A stretch of 64,000 bases of DNA, from NCBI RefSeq assembly GCF_017304615.1, contig NZ_JAFKLZ010000001.1, positions 1,116,001-1,180,000 on the forward strand. The letters are read 5' to 3'. Positions 19,780 through 28,662 of the stretch are shown here, piece by piece. How positions within the stretch are numbered: position 1 is the first letter of the stretch; the number at the start of each line of letters is the position of its first letter. This DNA comes from Sphingomonas sp. Lineage in GTDB: Bacteria > Pseudomonadota > Alphaproteobacteria > Sphingomonadales > Sphingomonadaceae. Under the pieces are notes generated by a model. The model ran no database searches. It worked only from the letters and a program-made list of their open reading frames with translations, and was not told the origin of the DNA. The position numbers were made by a program, and so were the translations under genes.

Positions 19780-20436
19780 CTAGCGCCCCGTAAGCCGGTG
19801 CCAGGCCAGCCGCGCCACGCGCCGCGCCGTCGCGGGACCGGCAAGATTCATCCGCGCGATATGTGTCAGTGCCCCCAACGGCCGGCCCTTCCGGCTCCAT
19901 CGGCGGGCCGTCGCGCCGACAAGCAGCGGCAGCGCCGCGTCTCGCGCGATACCGGCCAGGACAGGATCACTGAGATGCGCGGCGAGATCGGCCAGCGCCC
20001 AGCCTCGCCCGGCCTCGGCCAGCGGGTCATCGACGCTACCGAGCACGGCTCCAGCCACCTCGAACAGGACTGCGCCCCGTAACCGCCCGTATTCATCGAT
20101 GGCGTGTTGGTCGACAGGGCCGAGCAGCAATTCCCAACCGTCGTTCATCGTGGCGAGCGCCTCGCCCGTCAGTCCGAGCGGCAACACGTCCGCCGCGAGC
20201 GCCTCCAGCACCGGCTCCGCAGGCGGCGGCGCGGTATCGAGTTTCGCCAGCGCCTCCCGCCACCAAGCCAACCGCATCTGCCCTACCATCGGCTCCCGCG
20301 TCGTTCGCAGGACCTGGCCCAGCGCGGCGTCGAGTGCGAACAGCGCCCGTAACCCCGCACGCCGATCCGCTGGAGCATAGCTCATTGCCAGCGCGCGCTC
20401 CGGGTCCTCGATCGTCGTCACCGTAACATTAACCAT
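19780..20436 (-). CDS. Squalene/phytoene synthase-like protein (NDUFAF6-like)
   Basis: This 218-residue protein has the trans-isoprenyl synthase fold pattern, including the conserved RLAWWREAL segment. It lacks both Asp-rich DxxxD motifs needed for prenyl diphosphate binding and is shorter than true phytoene synthases (about 290-350 residues). Such proteins resemble the mitochondrial complex I assembly factor NDUFAF6, and carotenoid synthesis is therefore unlikely. It diverges from the Tad pilin cluster. The exact biochemical role is unknown. Confidence 0.8.
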   Translation of the reverse strand: MVNVTVTTIEDPERALAMSYAPADRRAGLRALFALDAALGQVLRTTREPMVGQMRLAWWREALAKLDTAPPPAEPVLEALAADVLPLGLTGEALATMNDGWELLLGPVDQHAIDEYGRLRGAVLFEVAGAVLGSVDDPLAEAGRGWALADLAAHLSDPVLAGIARDAALPLLVGATARRWSRKGRPLGALTHIARMNLAGPATARRVARLAWHRLTGR

Positions 20437-20511
20437 TCGTCTTTAGGCGTCGTTATCCCTGCGAAGGCCATAGCGCACGCTCGTAGGATTTTATCGGGCG
20501 GAACGGGGCGG

Positions 20512-22416
20512 ATGATCCAACCAGACGATCGTAAGGCGGTGCGGACGGCGTCCACCATGGGCAAGCTCCGTCGCGACGTGCGCGGCAACACGCTGGCGAT
20601 GATGGCGATCGCGCTGATTCCGATTTCGGCGATGATCGGTTCGGGCATCGACACCGCGCGACTCTATGTCGTCAAGGTACGGTTGCAACAGGCTTGCGAC
20701 GCTGGCGTGCTCGCCGGGCGCAAGGCAATGCTGTCGTCGAACTCGACTACGCTCGACACGAATGCCACGAATCAGGCAAGCGCATCGTTCAACAACAATT
20801 TCAAGGCGGGCTGGATGCGGACCGACACGGTCAGCTTCACGCCCTCGAAGACGACCGACCAACAAGTCAGCGGCGTGGCGTCGGCGAACGTGCCGATGAG
20901 CATCATGAAGATGTTCTCCGCGCCCGATGTCACGCTGAACGTGACGTGCGAGGCGCGCTACGACGTCGCCGACACCGACATGATGTTCGTGCTCGACACA
21001 ACCGGGTCGATGGCCTGCACGTCGGGCGGCACCTGCACCGGCGCGGTCGATACTTATACGCGGTCCAACGGCACGACCGGCTATAAATCGCGCGAGGCGT
21101 CGGGATCGAAGATTTCAGGCCTGCGGACGGCCGTGCTCAATTTCTACGATACGATCGCGGCCAATATCGATCCTACCACGCACGTCCGCTACGGCTTCGT
21201 CACCTATTCGTCGACAGTGAACGCCGGCAAGGCGTTATACGACCTGTCGCCGAGCAACATCGTCGACAGCTGGACCTATCAGTCGCGCAAGATCGTCGGC
21301 GATGCCTACAACGGCAATTCGTCCACGACGAACTATACCGGCAAGACCGACGCCGATTGCAACGCGATGGCGGGCCGTACCCCAGCCACGGGTTTTACCA
21401 CTACCGGCCAGGCCACACTGTACACCGTCGCCAAGCTCCCGTCGGCCAACAGCGGTACGTGTCAGATCAAGAACCAGCCGCTGAAGCCGACATGGCGCTA
21501 CCAGCCCGTCACCTATGACACGAGCCAGTTCAAGACCGGCAACGCCGTCAACGATCCCAGCCGGATCGACGGCTCGAAGAGTTCCTGGGCCGGCTGTATC
21601 GAGGAACGCGATACGACCGCATCGGCGACGTTCGACGTCAACAACTTGCCACCCGACCTCGATCCCGACCTCGCTCCGACCAACGACTCGACCAAATGGC
21701 GCCCTATGTGGCCGGATGTCGAATATTACCGCGGCGGCAATACGACGTTGGACTATTCGGGCGACAGCAGCCTCCCGACCACTCCGGTCGCGCCTTATGC
21801 GTTCGGTGATAAGGAATATACCGGCAGCAGCGCGGTTCAATCGATGGTCCCGATGGACTATTCCGCCAACCAGAGCAGCGGATATTATTCCTGCGGCAAG
21901 CCGGTGTCACGCCTGGCAGTGATGACCCGGACGGATGTCAGCAACTTCGTCAACGCCGTCGATTTCGTCGCGCTCGGCGGCACGTATCACGATACCGGGA
22001 TGATCTGGGGTACCCGGATGATCTCACCCAACGGCATCTTCGCGTCGGACACCGCCGCCTGGCCGGGCCGCAACGCGCCGAACCGCTATATCGTCTTCAT
22101 GACCGACGGCGACATGGCGCCGAACGAGAAGATCTACGGCATGTACGGCATGGAATATTACGACAAGCGCGTCACTGGATCGGCCGGGACGTCGAACCTC
22201 ACCAACTATCACAACGCACGCTTCCTGGCGGAATGCGCGGCGGCGAAGGCGCGCAACATCAAGGTGTTCGTGATCGGCTTCGGCCAGACCCTCACCACGC
22301 AGCTCACTCAGTGCGCTTCGCCGGGCAAGGCCTATTACGCCAGCGACAATGCTTCCCTGAACCAGGCGTTCCAGGACATCGCCAAGCAGATCGCGCTGCT
22401 CCGGATTTCGCAGTGA
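20512..22416 (+). CDS. TadG-like pilus assembly protein with von Willebrand A domain
   Basis: This 634-residue protein begins with a positively charged region and a TadE/G-type hydrophobic helix (about residues 28-50, RGNTLAMMAIALIPISAMIGSG). A VWA domain follows with MIDAS motif VLDTTGSM near residue 165, a large insertion of about 200 residues rich in Thr, Ser and Asn, and the end of the VWA fold (VFMTDGD, NIKVFVIGFG). It is probably an exported or inner membrane-anchored minor pilin or adhesin-like part of a Tad system. The next gene starts within its stop codon (TGATG). A start 15 codons later is possible. Confidence 0.88.
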   Translation: MIQPDDRKAVRTASTMGKLRRDVRGNTLAMMAIALIPISAMIGSGIDTARLYVVKVRLQQACDAGVLAGRKAMLSSNSTTLDTNATNQASASFNNNFKAGWMRTDTVSFTPSKTTDQQVSGVASANVPMSIMKMFSAPDVTLNVTCEARYDVADTDMMFVLDTTGSMACTSGGTCTGAVDTYTRSNGTTGYKSREASGSKISGLRTAVLNFYDTIAANIDPTTHVRYGFVTYSSTVNAGKALYDLSPSNIVDSWTYQSRKIVGDAYNGNSSTTNYTGKTDADCNAMAGRTPATGFTTTGQATLYTVAKLPSANSGTCQIKNQPLKPTWRYQPVTYDTSQFKTGNAVNDPSRIDGSKSSWAGCIEERDTTASATFDVNNLPPDLDPDLAPTNDSTKWRPMWPDVEYYRGGNTTLDYSGDSSLPTTPVAPYAFGDKEYTGSSAVQSMVPMDYSANQSSGYYSCGKPVSRLAVMTRTDVSNFVNAVDFVALGGTYHDTGMIWGTRMISPNGIFASDTAAWPGRNAPNRYIVFMTDGDMAPNEKIYGMYGMEYYDKRVTGSAGTSNLTNYHNARFLAECAAAKARNIKVFVIGFGQTLTTQLTQCASPGKAYYASDNASLNQAFQDIAKQIALLRISQ

Positions 22417-23000
22417 TGCGTGCGCTCCGCTCCCTCCGTCGCGATACGCGCGGCGCGACGATCGTCGAATTCGCGATCGTCGCGCCCGTGATGATCCTGA
22501 TGATGATGGGCATCGGCGATCTCGGCTATCAGGTCTACGCGCAATCGATCCTCAACGGCGCGATGCAAAAGGCCGGGCGGGACTCCGCGATCCAGGGCGG
22601 CGCCAACGCCACCGCGACGATCGACGGCAAGGTGTCGGCGATGGTGAAGAACATTGCGCAGAATGCGACGATCAGCTTCACGCGCAAGAACTACAGCTCG
22701 TTCAGCGTCATCAAGCCGGAGCCGTTCACCGATACCAACGGCAATGGCGTGCGCGACACTGGCGAGTGCTACACGGACGTCAACGGCAACAAGCAATGGG
22801 ATGCCGATCCGGGCATGACCGGTCAAGGCGGCGCCAACGACGTCACGGTCTACACCGCCACGGTCACCTATCCCCATCTTTTTCCCGTCACCGGCCTGTT
22901 CGGCTGGCCGAGCACGCAGACGATCACCGCGTCGACCCTGCTCAAGAACCAACCCTATGCGTCACAGACGGTGGTGACTCCCGCGACGATATGCACATGA
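22416..23000 (+). CDS. TadE-like minor pilin with dockerin-like Ca2+ loops
   Basis: This 194-residue TadE-family protein has the signature RGATIVEFAIVAPVMILM, a prepilin-like charged leader followed by one membrane helix. Near residues 108-131 it carries two Asp/Asn-rich loops, DTNGNGVRDTGE and DVNGNKQWDADPG, which resemble dockerin/EF-hand calcium loops. Start and stop overlap both neighbours (TGATG upstream, ATGA downstream), so the trio is one translational unit. Role in Tad pilus biogenesis is inferred from family membership; the core tad genes are not in the window. Confidence 0.88.
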   Translation: MRALRSLRRDTRGATIVEFAIVAPVMILMMMGIGDLGYQVYAQSILNGAMQKAGRDSAIQGGANATATIDGKVSAMVKNIAQNATISFTRKNYSSFSVIKPEPFTDTNGNGVRDTGECYTDVNGNKQWDADPGMTGQGGANDVTVYTATVTYPHLFPVTGLFGWPSTQTITASTLLKNQPYASQTVVTPATICT

Positions 23001-23719
23001 TGATCTCCAAGGCTCGCACCGCTTTCTCGGCGCTCGCGCGCATGCGCCGCCGGCTGTCTCGCGACACCAGCGGTCTCGCGATGCTCGAATTCGCGTTCTC
23101 CGCGCCGATCGTGCTGATGATCGGGCTTTACGGTGTCGAGACCGCCAATCAGGCGCTGATCAACCTCAAGATCAGCCAGATCGCACTCAGCCTCGCCGAC
23201 AACGGCTCGCGCGTCGGGTTGATCAGCGGCGCGAACATCGAGCAGTTGCGCGAGATCGACTTGAACGACGTGCTGGTAGCGGCGAAGAACCAGGGTTCCA
23301 GCATCGGCCTGACGACCAACGGCCGCATCACCATGTCGAGCCTCGAAAAGGATTCGAGCGGCACCCAACGCATCCATTGGCAGCGCTGCATCGGAACGAA
23401 ATCGGGCACCAACTACGATTCGAGCTACGGGACGACGACCGTGACGGCGGGTACCGACACCACCCCCGCAAATGCCGGAACGCTCGCCCCCAATGGAATG
23501 GGCGACCCCGGCGCGCAGGTCCAGGCCCCGACCAGCGGCGGCGTGATCTTCGTGGAGATCAACTACGATTATCAGCCCATCGTCGGCAATTGGCTGTTCG
23601 GTCCGATGCGCATTCACTACCTCGCGTCGTTCGTGGTGCGCGACAATCGCGACTTCACGCAGATCTACAACCCCTCGCCGACCGCGACGCGGGCGACCTG
23701 CAACCTCTACCCGGCCTGA
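22997..23719 (+). CDS. TadE-like pilus assembly protein
   Basis: This 240-residue protein has a TadE-like N-terminal segment (SGLAMLEFAFSAPIVLMIG) with the conserved Glu of prepilin-like leaders, then a large extracytoplasmic domain rich in Ser, Thr and Gly. Two Cys residues (C133 region and near the C terminus) could form a disulfide. I use the ATG that overlaps the preceding stop (ATGA); an in-frame ATG six bases earlier (22991) is equally possible. It is the last gene of the Tad trio and is followed by a bidirectional terminator. Confidence 0.85.
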   Translation: MMISKARTAFSALARMRRRLSRDTSGLAMLEFAFSAPIVLMIGLYGVETANQALINLKISQIALSLADNGSRVGLISGANIEQLREIDLNDVLVAAKNQGSSIGLTTNGRITMSSLEKDSSGTQRIHWQRCIGTKSGTNYDSSYGTTTVTAGTDTTPANAGTLAPNGMGDPGAQVQAPTSGGVIFVEINYDYQPIVGNWLFGPMRIHYLASFVVRDNRDFTQIYNPSPTATRATCNLYPA

Positions 23720-23731
23720 TCCGCCGAACAT

Positions 23732-23769
23732 GAAAAGGCCGCGCTCCCGATCGGAAACGCGGCCTTTTC
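23732..23769. terminator. Bidirectional intrinsic terminator
   Basis: A 12-bp perfect stem (23732-23743 with 23758-23769) and a 14-base loop, with A- and T-runs on its outer sides, lies between the convergent Tad trio and ahcY. Confidence 0.88.
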
Positions 23770-23790
23770 CTTGCCCGTTCGGGCCGAGCC

Positions 23791-25197
23791 TTAGTAGCGG
23801 TAGTGATCCGGCTTGAACGGCCCTTCGACCGGCACGCCGATATAGTCCGCTTGCTTCTGCGACAGCTTGGTCAGCTTCACGCCCAGCTTTTCGAGGTGCA
23901 GTTCAGCGACCTTCTCGTCCAGGTGCTTCGGCAGGACATAAACGTCGTTCTTGTACTCGTTCGCCTTGGTGAACAACTCGATCTGCGCCAGCGTCTGGTT
24001 GGTGAAGCTCGACGACATCACGAACGACGGATGGCCGGTCGCGTTGCCCAGGTTCACCAGCCGGCCCTTCGACAGGATGATGATCTGCTTGCCGTCGGGG
24101 AATTCGACCAGATCGACCTGCGGCTTCACCTCGGTCCACTTGTAATTCGACAGGCCCGAAATCTGGATCTCACTGTCGAAATGGCCGATGTTGCAGACGA
24201 TCGCCATGTTCTTCATTCCCGCCATATGCTCGGCGGTGATGACGTCGGCGTTGCCGGTCGCGGTGACGAAGATGTCGGAGCGCGTGACTGCTTCCTCCAT
24301 CGTGACCACCTCATAGCCTTCCATCGCCGCCTGCAGGGCGCAGATCGGGTCGATCTCCGTCACCAGCACGCGCGCGCCGCCGTTGCGCAGCGACGCCGCC
24401 GATCCCTTGCCGACATCGCCGAAGCCGGCGACGGTCGCGACCTTGCCGGCCAGCATCACGTCGGTGCCGCGACGGATGGCGTCGACCAAGGATTCCTTGC
24501 AGCCATAAAGGTTGTCGAACTTCGACTTGGTCACGCTGTCGTTGACGTTGATCGCCGGGAACGGCAGTTCGCCCTTCTTCGCGATCGCGTACAGGCGGTG
24601 GACGCCGGTGGTCGTCTCTTCCGACACGCCCTTGATGTTCTTGACGGTCTCGGTGAGGTAGCCAGGCTTGCGCTTGATGAATTCCTTCACCGCGCGCTGC
24701 ATCTCGACTTCCTCGTCATTCTCGGGCTCGCCGAACGACTGGCCGGCTTCGAGCTTGGCGCCCCACAGTGCGAACATCGTCGCGTCGCCGCCGTCGTCGA
24801 GGATCATGTTGCAGGTCTCGTCGCCCCAATCGAAGATCGAGCCGACATAGTCCCAATATTCGGCCAGGCTCTCGCCCTTCACCGCGAACACCGGCACGCC
24901 CGACGCCGCGATGGCGGCGGCGGCATGGTCCTGGGTCGAGTAGATGTTGCAGGTTGCCCAGCGAACCTTCGCGCCCAGCGCGGTCAGCGTCTCGATCAGG
25001 ACAGCGGTCTGGATCGTCATGTGCAGCGAACCGGTGATGCGCGCACCCTTCAGCGGCTGGCTGGCGCCGAATTCCTGACGGAGCGCCATCAGACCCGGCA
25101 TCTCGGTCTCGGCGATGTCGATTTCCTTGCGGCCGAAATCGGCGAGGGAAATGTCCTTCACGACATAATCGGTTGCACGGTCGAGCACGGTGGCCAC
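23791..25197 (-). CDS. ahcY: Adenosylhomocysteinase
   Basis: This 468-residue NAD-dependent enzyme splits S-adenosylhomocysteine to adenosine and homocysteine, keeping methylation reactions running. Visible signatures are the substrate-binding [15 protein letters not shown], the [11 protein letters not shown] segment, the NAD-binding [14 protein letters not shown] and the C-terminal DHYRY ending. I choose the GTG at 25197, preceded at good spacing by GGAG, because homologues begin MATVLDR; the frame is open 21 codons further upstream. A perfect palindrome lies 68-89 bases upstream of this start. Confidence 0.97.
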   Translation of the reverse strand: MATVLDRATDYVVKDISLADFGRKEIDIAETEMPGLMALRQEFGASQPLKGARITGSLHMTIQTAVLIETLTALGAKVRWATCNIYSTQDHAAAAIAASGVPVFAVKGESLAEYWDYVGSIFDWGDETCNMILDDGGDATMFALWGAKLEAGQSFGEPENDEEVEMQRAVKEFIKRKPGYLTETVKNIKGVSEETTTGVHRLYAIAKKGELPFPAINVNDSVTKSKFDNLYGCKESLVDAIRRGTDVMLAGKVATVAGFGDVGKGSAASLRNGGARVLVTEIDPICALQAAMEGYEVVTMEEAVTRSDIFVTATGNADVITAEHMAGMKNMAIVCNIGHFDSEIQISGLSNYKWTEVKPQVDLVEFPDGKQIIILSKGRLVNLGNATGHPSFVMSSSFTNQTLAQIELFTKANEYKNDVYVLPKHLDEKVAELHLEKLGVKLTKLSQKQADYIGVPVEGPFKPDHYRY

Positions 25198-25264
25198 GTC
25201 AGAATTCTCCGAAATTGGATTGATGCCGCGCGCCCTACAGCGATGCGCCCCGGATTGCAATAAG

Positions 25265-25286
25265 CATATAAAGATTTCTTTATATG
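25265..25286. promoter_or_regulatory. Palindromic operator candidate upstream of ahcY
   Basis: Ten-base arms (25265-25274 and 25277-25286) are perfectly complementary around a two-base centre, in an AT-rich island within GC-rich DNA. The half-site reads CATATAAAGA. ArsR-family SAH-responsive regulators (SahR) bind AT-rich palindromes near ahcY and methionine-cycle genes in proteobacteria, so an operator is likely; the identity of the regulator is inferred. Confidence 0.6.
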
Positions 25287-25408
25287 TCTTTCGCCAAGAT
25301 AGTCGCGGCCATGTCCTCGCCCTAGTCGCGACGATAGTTGATTACCCTACGCCAGGTGCGCTCGGCCCGTCCGCGGTGCATTCCACAAGGGACGGTCGAG
25401 CGGCTGGC

Positions 25409-25969
25409 TCACGCCCTGCCGGTCTCCGGCGCGAGCAGGCGAGGATCGATCCCCGCGCTAGCGAACCCCGCGGCCCAGCGATCGTCCGCCGGCGTGTCAT
25501 AGATCAGGCTTTCATCCGCCGTCACGTTGAACCAGCCGTGACGCAACATCTCGCCGTCAAGCTGCCCCGCGCCCCACCCGGCATAGCCCAAGGCAACGAC
25601 CCACCGACTCGGCCCCGCCCCCTCGGCAATCGCGTGCAGCACATCGACCGTGCCCGACAGCGACCAGCGTCCCGCGACGTCGATCGTGTCCTGCCCTCCC
25701 CAATCGGTCGAATGGATCACGAATCCTCGCCGTGGCTCGACCGGGCCGCCGAAATGGACCGGCGCATCGGGCGCGACGCCATGATCGATCTCGAACTGGT
25801 CGAGCACGTCGTGCAGTCCAAGACCGTCGATCTCGGCGCCGATGCCGATACCGATCGCGCCGTCCTCGTCATGCCCGCACATCGCTATCACGGCATGGTC
25901 GAACCGCGGATCGCCGATCCCCGGCATCGCGAGCAGGAATTGTCCGACCAGAAAACGCGCCGACTCCAT
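25409..25969 (-). CDS. YqgE/AlgH family protein
   Basis: This 186-residue protein matches the YqgE/AlgH (DUF179) family: FLVGQFLLAMPGIGDPRF at the N terminus, then HFGGPV and the late GYAGWGAGQLDGE motif. The molecular role of the family is not established. Length is normal. It is divergent from the peroxiredoxin gene, with 97 bases between the two start codons, and lies downstream of nothing on its own strand. Confidence 0.93.
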   Translation of the reverse strand: MESARFLVGQFLLAMPGIGDPRFDHAVIAMCGHDEDGAIGIGIGAEIDGLGLHDVLDQFEIDHGVAPDAPVHFGGPVEPRRGFVIHSTDWGGQDTIDVAGRWSLSGTVDVLHAIAEGAGPSRWVVALGYAGWGAGQLDGEMLRHGWFNVTADESLIYDTPADDRWAAGFASAGIDPRLLAPETGRA

Positions 25970-26066
25970 GCCCGCTATCTTAAGCGGAGCGTCACCGCTT
26001 CGTCACCGCTTGAAATTACGCGCCGGCATGCCAAGTGGCTCACGACACTTTTAGGGAGAAGATGAC

Positions 26067-26549
26067 ATGACCGTTTCCGTCGGCGACAAGCTGCCCTCGA
26101 CCACCATCGTCAAGGCGACCGAGAACGGGCCGGAAGCGGTCAGCTCCGACGAGTTCTTTGCAGGCCGCAAGGTCGCGCTCGTCGCGGTGCCGGGTGCGTT
26201 CACGCCTACTTGTTCGGCGCGTCACTTGCCCGGCTTCCTCGACAAGGCCGAGGAGATCAAGGCGAAGGGCGTCGATGAGATCGCTTTCACCTCGGTCAAC
26301 GACGCGTTCGTGATGGGTGCCTGGGGCAAGGCCAATGAGGCTGCCGGCAAGGTGACAATGCTCGCCGACGGCAACGGCGATTTCGCCAAGGCGGTCGGGC
26401 TGACGATGGACGGCAGCAAATTCGGCATGGGCGAGCGCAGCCAGCGTTATTCGATGATCGTCGACGACGGCGTCGTCACCGAACTCAATGTGGAAGCGCC
26501 GGGCGAGTTCAACGTCAGCTCGGCGGAGCACTTGCTCGAACAGCTCTGA
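26067..26549 (+). CDS. Peroxiredoxin of the Prx5 type
   Basis: This 160-residue thiol peroxidase reduces hydrogen peroxide and organic peroxides. The peroxidatic Cys is in GAFTPTCSARHLPG, followed by the family-typical VNDAFVMGAWGK segment. The Prx5 family commonly uses glutathione or glutaredoxin as reductant; no fused glutaredoxin domain is present here. A strong ribosome binding sequence (GGGAGAAG) precedes the ATG. Confidence 0.94.
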   Translation: MTVSVGDKLPSTTIVKATENGPEAVSSDEFFAGRKVALVAVPGAFTPTCSARHLPGFLDKAEEIKAKGVDEIAFTSVNDAFVMGAWGKANEAAGKVTMLADGNGDFAKAVGLTMDGSKFGMGERSQRYSMIVDDGVVTELNVEAPGEFNVSSAEHLLEQL

Positions 26550-26584
26550 TTCGTCGCGCCTCCGAAACAAAAGACTCGGTTCCT

Positions 26585-26610
26585 GGAACGCTTGGTGTAA
26601 TCCTGGCGTT
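26585..26610 (+). promoter_or_regulatory. EcfG-type general stress promoter
   Basis: GGAAC (26585-26589) and CGTT (26607-26610) are separated by 17 bases, which matches the alphaproteobacterial EcfG sigma factor consensus GGAAC-N16/17-CGTT. The element lies 38 bases before the ATG of the Lys/Ala-rich protein in the correct orientation, with a GGAGAG ribosome binding sequence in between. Confidence 0.65.
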
Positions 26611-26647
26611 CTCGAAACCGTAATCTTGGCAATTTCGGAGAGTAAAG

Positions 26648-27106
26648 ATGGCTGACGCGAAGAAGCCCACGACCCCCGCCCGCGCAAAGCCCGCCGCCGC
26701 GGCGAAATCAACCGCCAGCAAGCACTGGGTCGACGCCGAAAAACTGCTCGCCCGCGCGCAGAAGGAAGCGAACGTCCTGCTCGACCGCGCCCAGAAGGAG
26801 GGCGCCAAGCTGCTCGACAAGGCGCAGAAGGAAGCCGGCGTCCTCCTGAACAAGGCGCAGGTCGCGATCAGCGACGGCGCGAGCAAGGCGGTCAAGGCCG
26901 CGAAGGACAATCCGAAGGTCGCGGCCGGGATCGCGGCCGGGGCCGCCGCGACGATCGCCGGGGGCGCCTATGCCGCGACCAAGCTGAAATCGGGCAAGAA
27001 ATCCGCCGCCGCGCCGAAAACCACGGCAGCCGCCAAACCCGCCGCGCGCAAGCCGGCAGCCCGCAAGCCCGCCGCACGCAAACCGGCGGCCCCGAAGAAG
27101 CCGTAA
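26648..27106 (+). CDS. Lys/Ala-rich LEA-like protein with histone-like tail
   Basis: This 152-residue protein has three visible parts. Residues about 36-70 hold three 11-residue repeats of the form AQKEANVLLDR, as in LEA-type amphipathic helices. Residues about 92-112 are a hydrophobic Gly/Ala-rich glycine-zipper-like segment. The C-terminal 40 residues repeat KPAAR, as in histone H1-like or AlgP-like tails. An EcfG-type promoter lies upstream, so general stress induction is likely. No enzyme function is indicated; desiccation protection or nucleoid/envelope binding are guesses. Confidence 0.82.
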   Translation: MADAKKPTTPARAKPAAAAKSTASKHWVDAEKLLARAQKEANVLLDRAQKEGAKLLDKAQKEAGVLLNKAQVAISDGASKAVKAAKDNPKVAAGIAAGAAATIAGGAYAATKLKSGKKSAAAPKTTAAAKPAARKPAARKPAARKPAAPKKP

Positions 27107-27151
27107 CGCCACCGACTTGCCAGCGTCACTCTCCTGCTTTAGCCGCAGGAG

Positions 27152-28588
27152 ATGACGCAGGCTTCCGAGATCGTCGCCGAACTCGATCGGCTCTACACCG
27201 CATCCGTCGCGCGCTTGAAGGCTGCGCTGACCGATTACATCACCTCCGGCAAGACGCCCGCGCCTGAAGCGCGCATCGACGGCTCCTATGCCTATCCCGA
27301 AATACGCCTGGTCTATCGCGGCAATGATGATCGCCCAGCCCCGCTGCGATCTTTCGGACGGCTGTCGGAGGCGGGCGATTACCGCATCAGCGTGACCAAG
27401 CCGGCGATCTTCGCCGACTACCTCACCGAACAACTCACGCTGCTGATCGAGGATTACGACGTCGAGGTCTCCGCGGTGCCGGGCCGGCAGGAGATCCCCT
27501 TTCCCTACGTGCTCGACGCCGAACAGGTCAGCGCGCTGGAGACGATCTCCGTGCTGGAACTCGCACGCTGGTTCCCGGCGACCGAGCTCGCCCATATCGG
27601 CGACGAGATTGCCGACGGCCTGCTGACGCCCAACGAAGCGCGCCCGCTTGCGCTGTTCGATGGCCTGCGCACCGATTTCAGCCTCGCGCGGTTGCGGCAC
27701 TATACCGGCACCCCACCCGAACACGTCCAGCGCTTCGTGCTGTTCACCAACTATCACCGCTATGTCGACGAATTCGTCCGCTGGGCGTTCGCGCAACTGG
27801 GCGAAGGCAGCCGCTTTACCGGCGTGTCGGGCGCGGGCGGCGTGTTGCTGCACGCGGGCGACGATCTGGAGGCGGCGATGGCCGACACCAGCGCGTGGCG
27901 GCGGCATCAGATGCCCGCCTATCACTTGATGGCCGACGACCATACCGGCATCACGCTGGTGAATATCGGCGTCGGGCCGTCGAACGCCAAGACGATCTGC
28001 GACCATCTCGCGGTGCTGCGGCCCGAGGCCTGGCTGATGATCGGGCATTGCGGCGGGCTGCGGCCGAGCCAGCGGATCGGCGACTATGTCCTCGCCCACG
28101 CCTATCTGCGCGACGATCACGTGCTCGACGACGTGCTGCCCCCCGAAATCCCCGTTCCGGCGATCGCCGAGGTGCAGGTGGCGATGGCGCGCGCGGCGGA
28201 AAAGATCAGCGGCCAGTCCGGTGAAGAGCTAAAGCGGCGGCTGCGCACCGGCACGATCGTCACCACCGACGACCGCAACTGGGAGTTGCGTTATACCAAA
28301 TCGGCGTTGCGTTTCTCGCTCAGCCGCGCAGCCGGGATCGACATGGAATCGGCGACGATCGCGGCGCAGGGCTATCGCTTCCGCGTGCCGTACGGGACGC
28401 TGCTGTGCGTGTCGGACAAGCCGCTCCACGGCGAACTCAAGCTGCCCGGCCAGGCCAACGCATTCTACGAACGCGCGATCGCCGAGCACATGCGTATCGG
28501 CATCCAGACGTGCGAGGAATTACGGCTTGAGGGCGCCAAGCTCCACAGTCGCAAACTGCGCGCATTCAACGAACCGCCCTTCCGTTAG
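27152..28588 (+). CDS. amn: AMP nucleosidase
   Basis: This 478-residue enzyme hydrolyses AMP to adenine and ribose 5-phosphate, adjusting adenylate pools. It has the N-terminal AMP nucleosidase domain and a C-terminal phosphorylase-like domain, with the nucleoside-phosphorylase signature in NIGVGPSNAKTICDHLAVL and MIGHCGGLR, and the late substrate-binding IDMESATIAAQGYRF. Length fits the family. It sits between two Lys/Ala-rich proteins on the same strand. Confidence 0.95.
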   Translation: MTQASEIVAELDRLYTASVARLKAALTDYITSGKTPAPEARIDGSYAYPEIRLVYRGNDDRPAPLRSFGRLSEAGDYRISVTKPAIFADYLTEQLTLLIEDYDVEVSAVPGRQEIPFPYVLDAEQVSALETISVLELARWFPATELAHIGDEIADGLLTPNEARPLALFDGLRTDFSLARLRHYTGTPPEHVQRFVLFTNYHRYVDEFVRWAFAQLGEGSRFTGVSGAGGVLLHAGDDLEAAMADTSAWRRHQMPAYHLMADDHTGITLVNIGVGPSNAKTICDHLAVLRPEAWLMIGHCGGLRPSQRIGDYVLAHAYLRDDHVLDDVLPPEIPVPAIAEVQVAMARAAEKISGQSGEELKRRLRTGTIVTTDDRNWELRYTKSALRFSLSRAAGIDMESATIAAQGYRFRVPYGTLLCVSDKPLHGELKLPGQANAFYERAIAEHMRIGIQTCEELRLEGAKLHSRKLRAFNEPPFR

Positions 28589-28662
28589 GGAAGGTGCGGG
28601 CTGGTCGCGACGGAACGATCTGTTATGCATTGAGAATCGGGACGAAGAACAGGGAATCCGCG

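Noticed and set aside
19780-20436. Carotenoid phytoene synthase
   Set aside because: The protein is too short and lacks the Asp-rich substrate motifs.
20429-20437. TTAACCAT CtrA half-site before the Tad cluster
   Set aside because: It is the start codon region of the squalene/phytoene synthase-like gene and has no second TTAA at the right distance.
23803-25263. 486-codon frame opposite ahcY
   Set aside because: Exact mirror of ahcY codons without recognisable domains.
25198-25408. SAH or SAM riboswitch before ahcY
   Set aside because: No conserved riboswitch core could be recognised; only the palindrome stands out.
26708-28120. 470-codon frame opposite amn and the LEA-like gene
   Set aside because: Antisense shadow; both plus-strand products have clear family or repeat structure.
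28610-28640. Possible EcfG promoter before the KPA-rich protein
   Set aside because: GGAAC is present but the downstream CGTT is missing at 16-17 bases.
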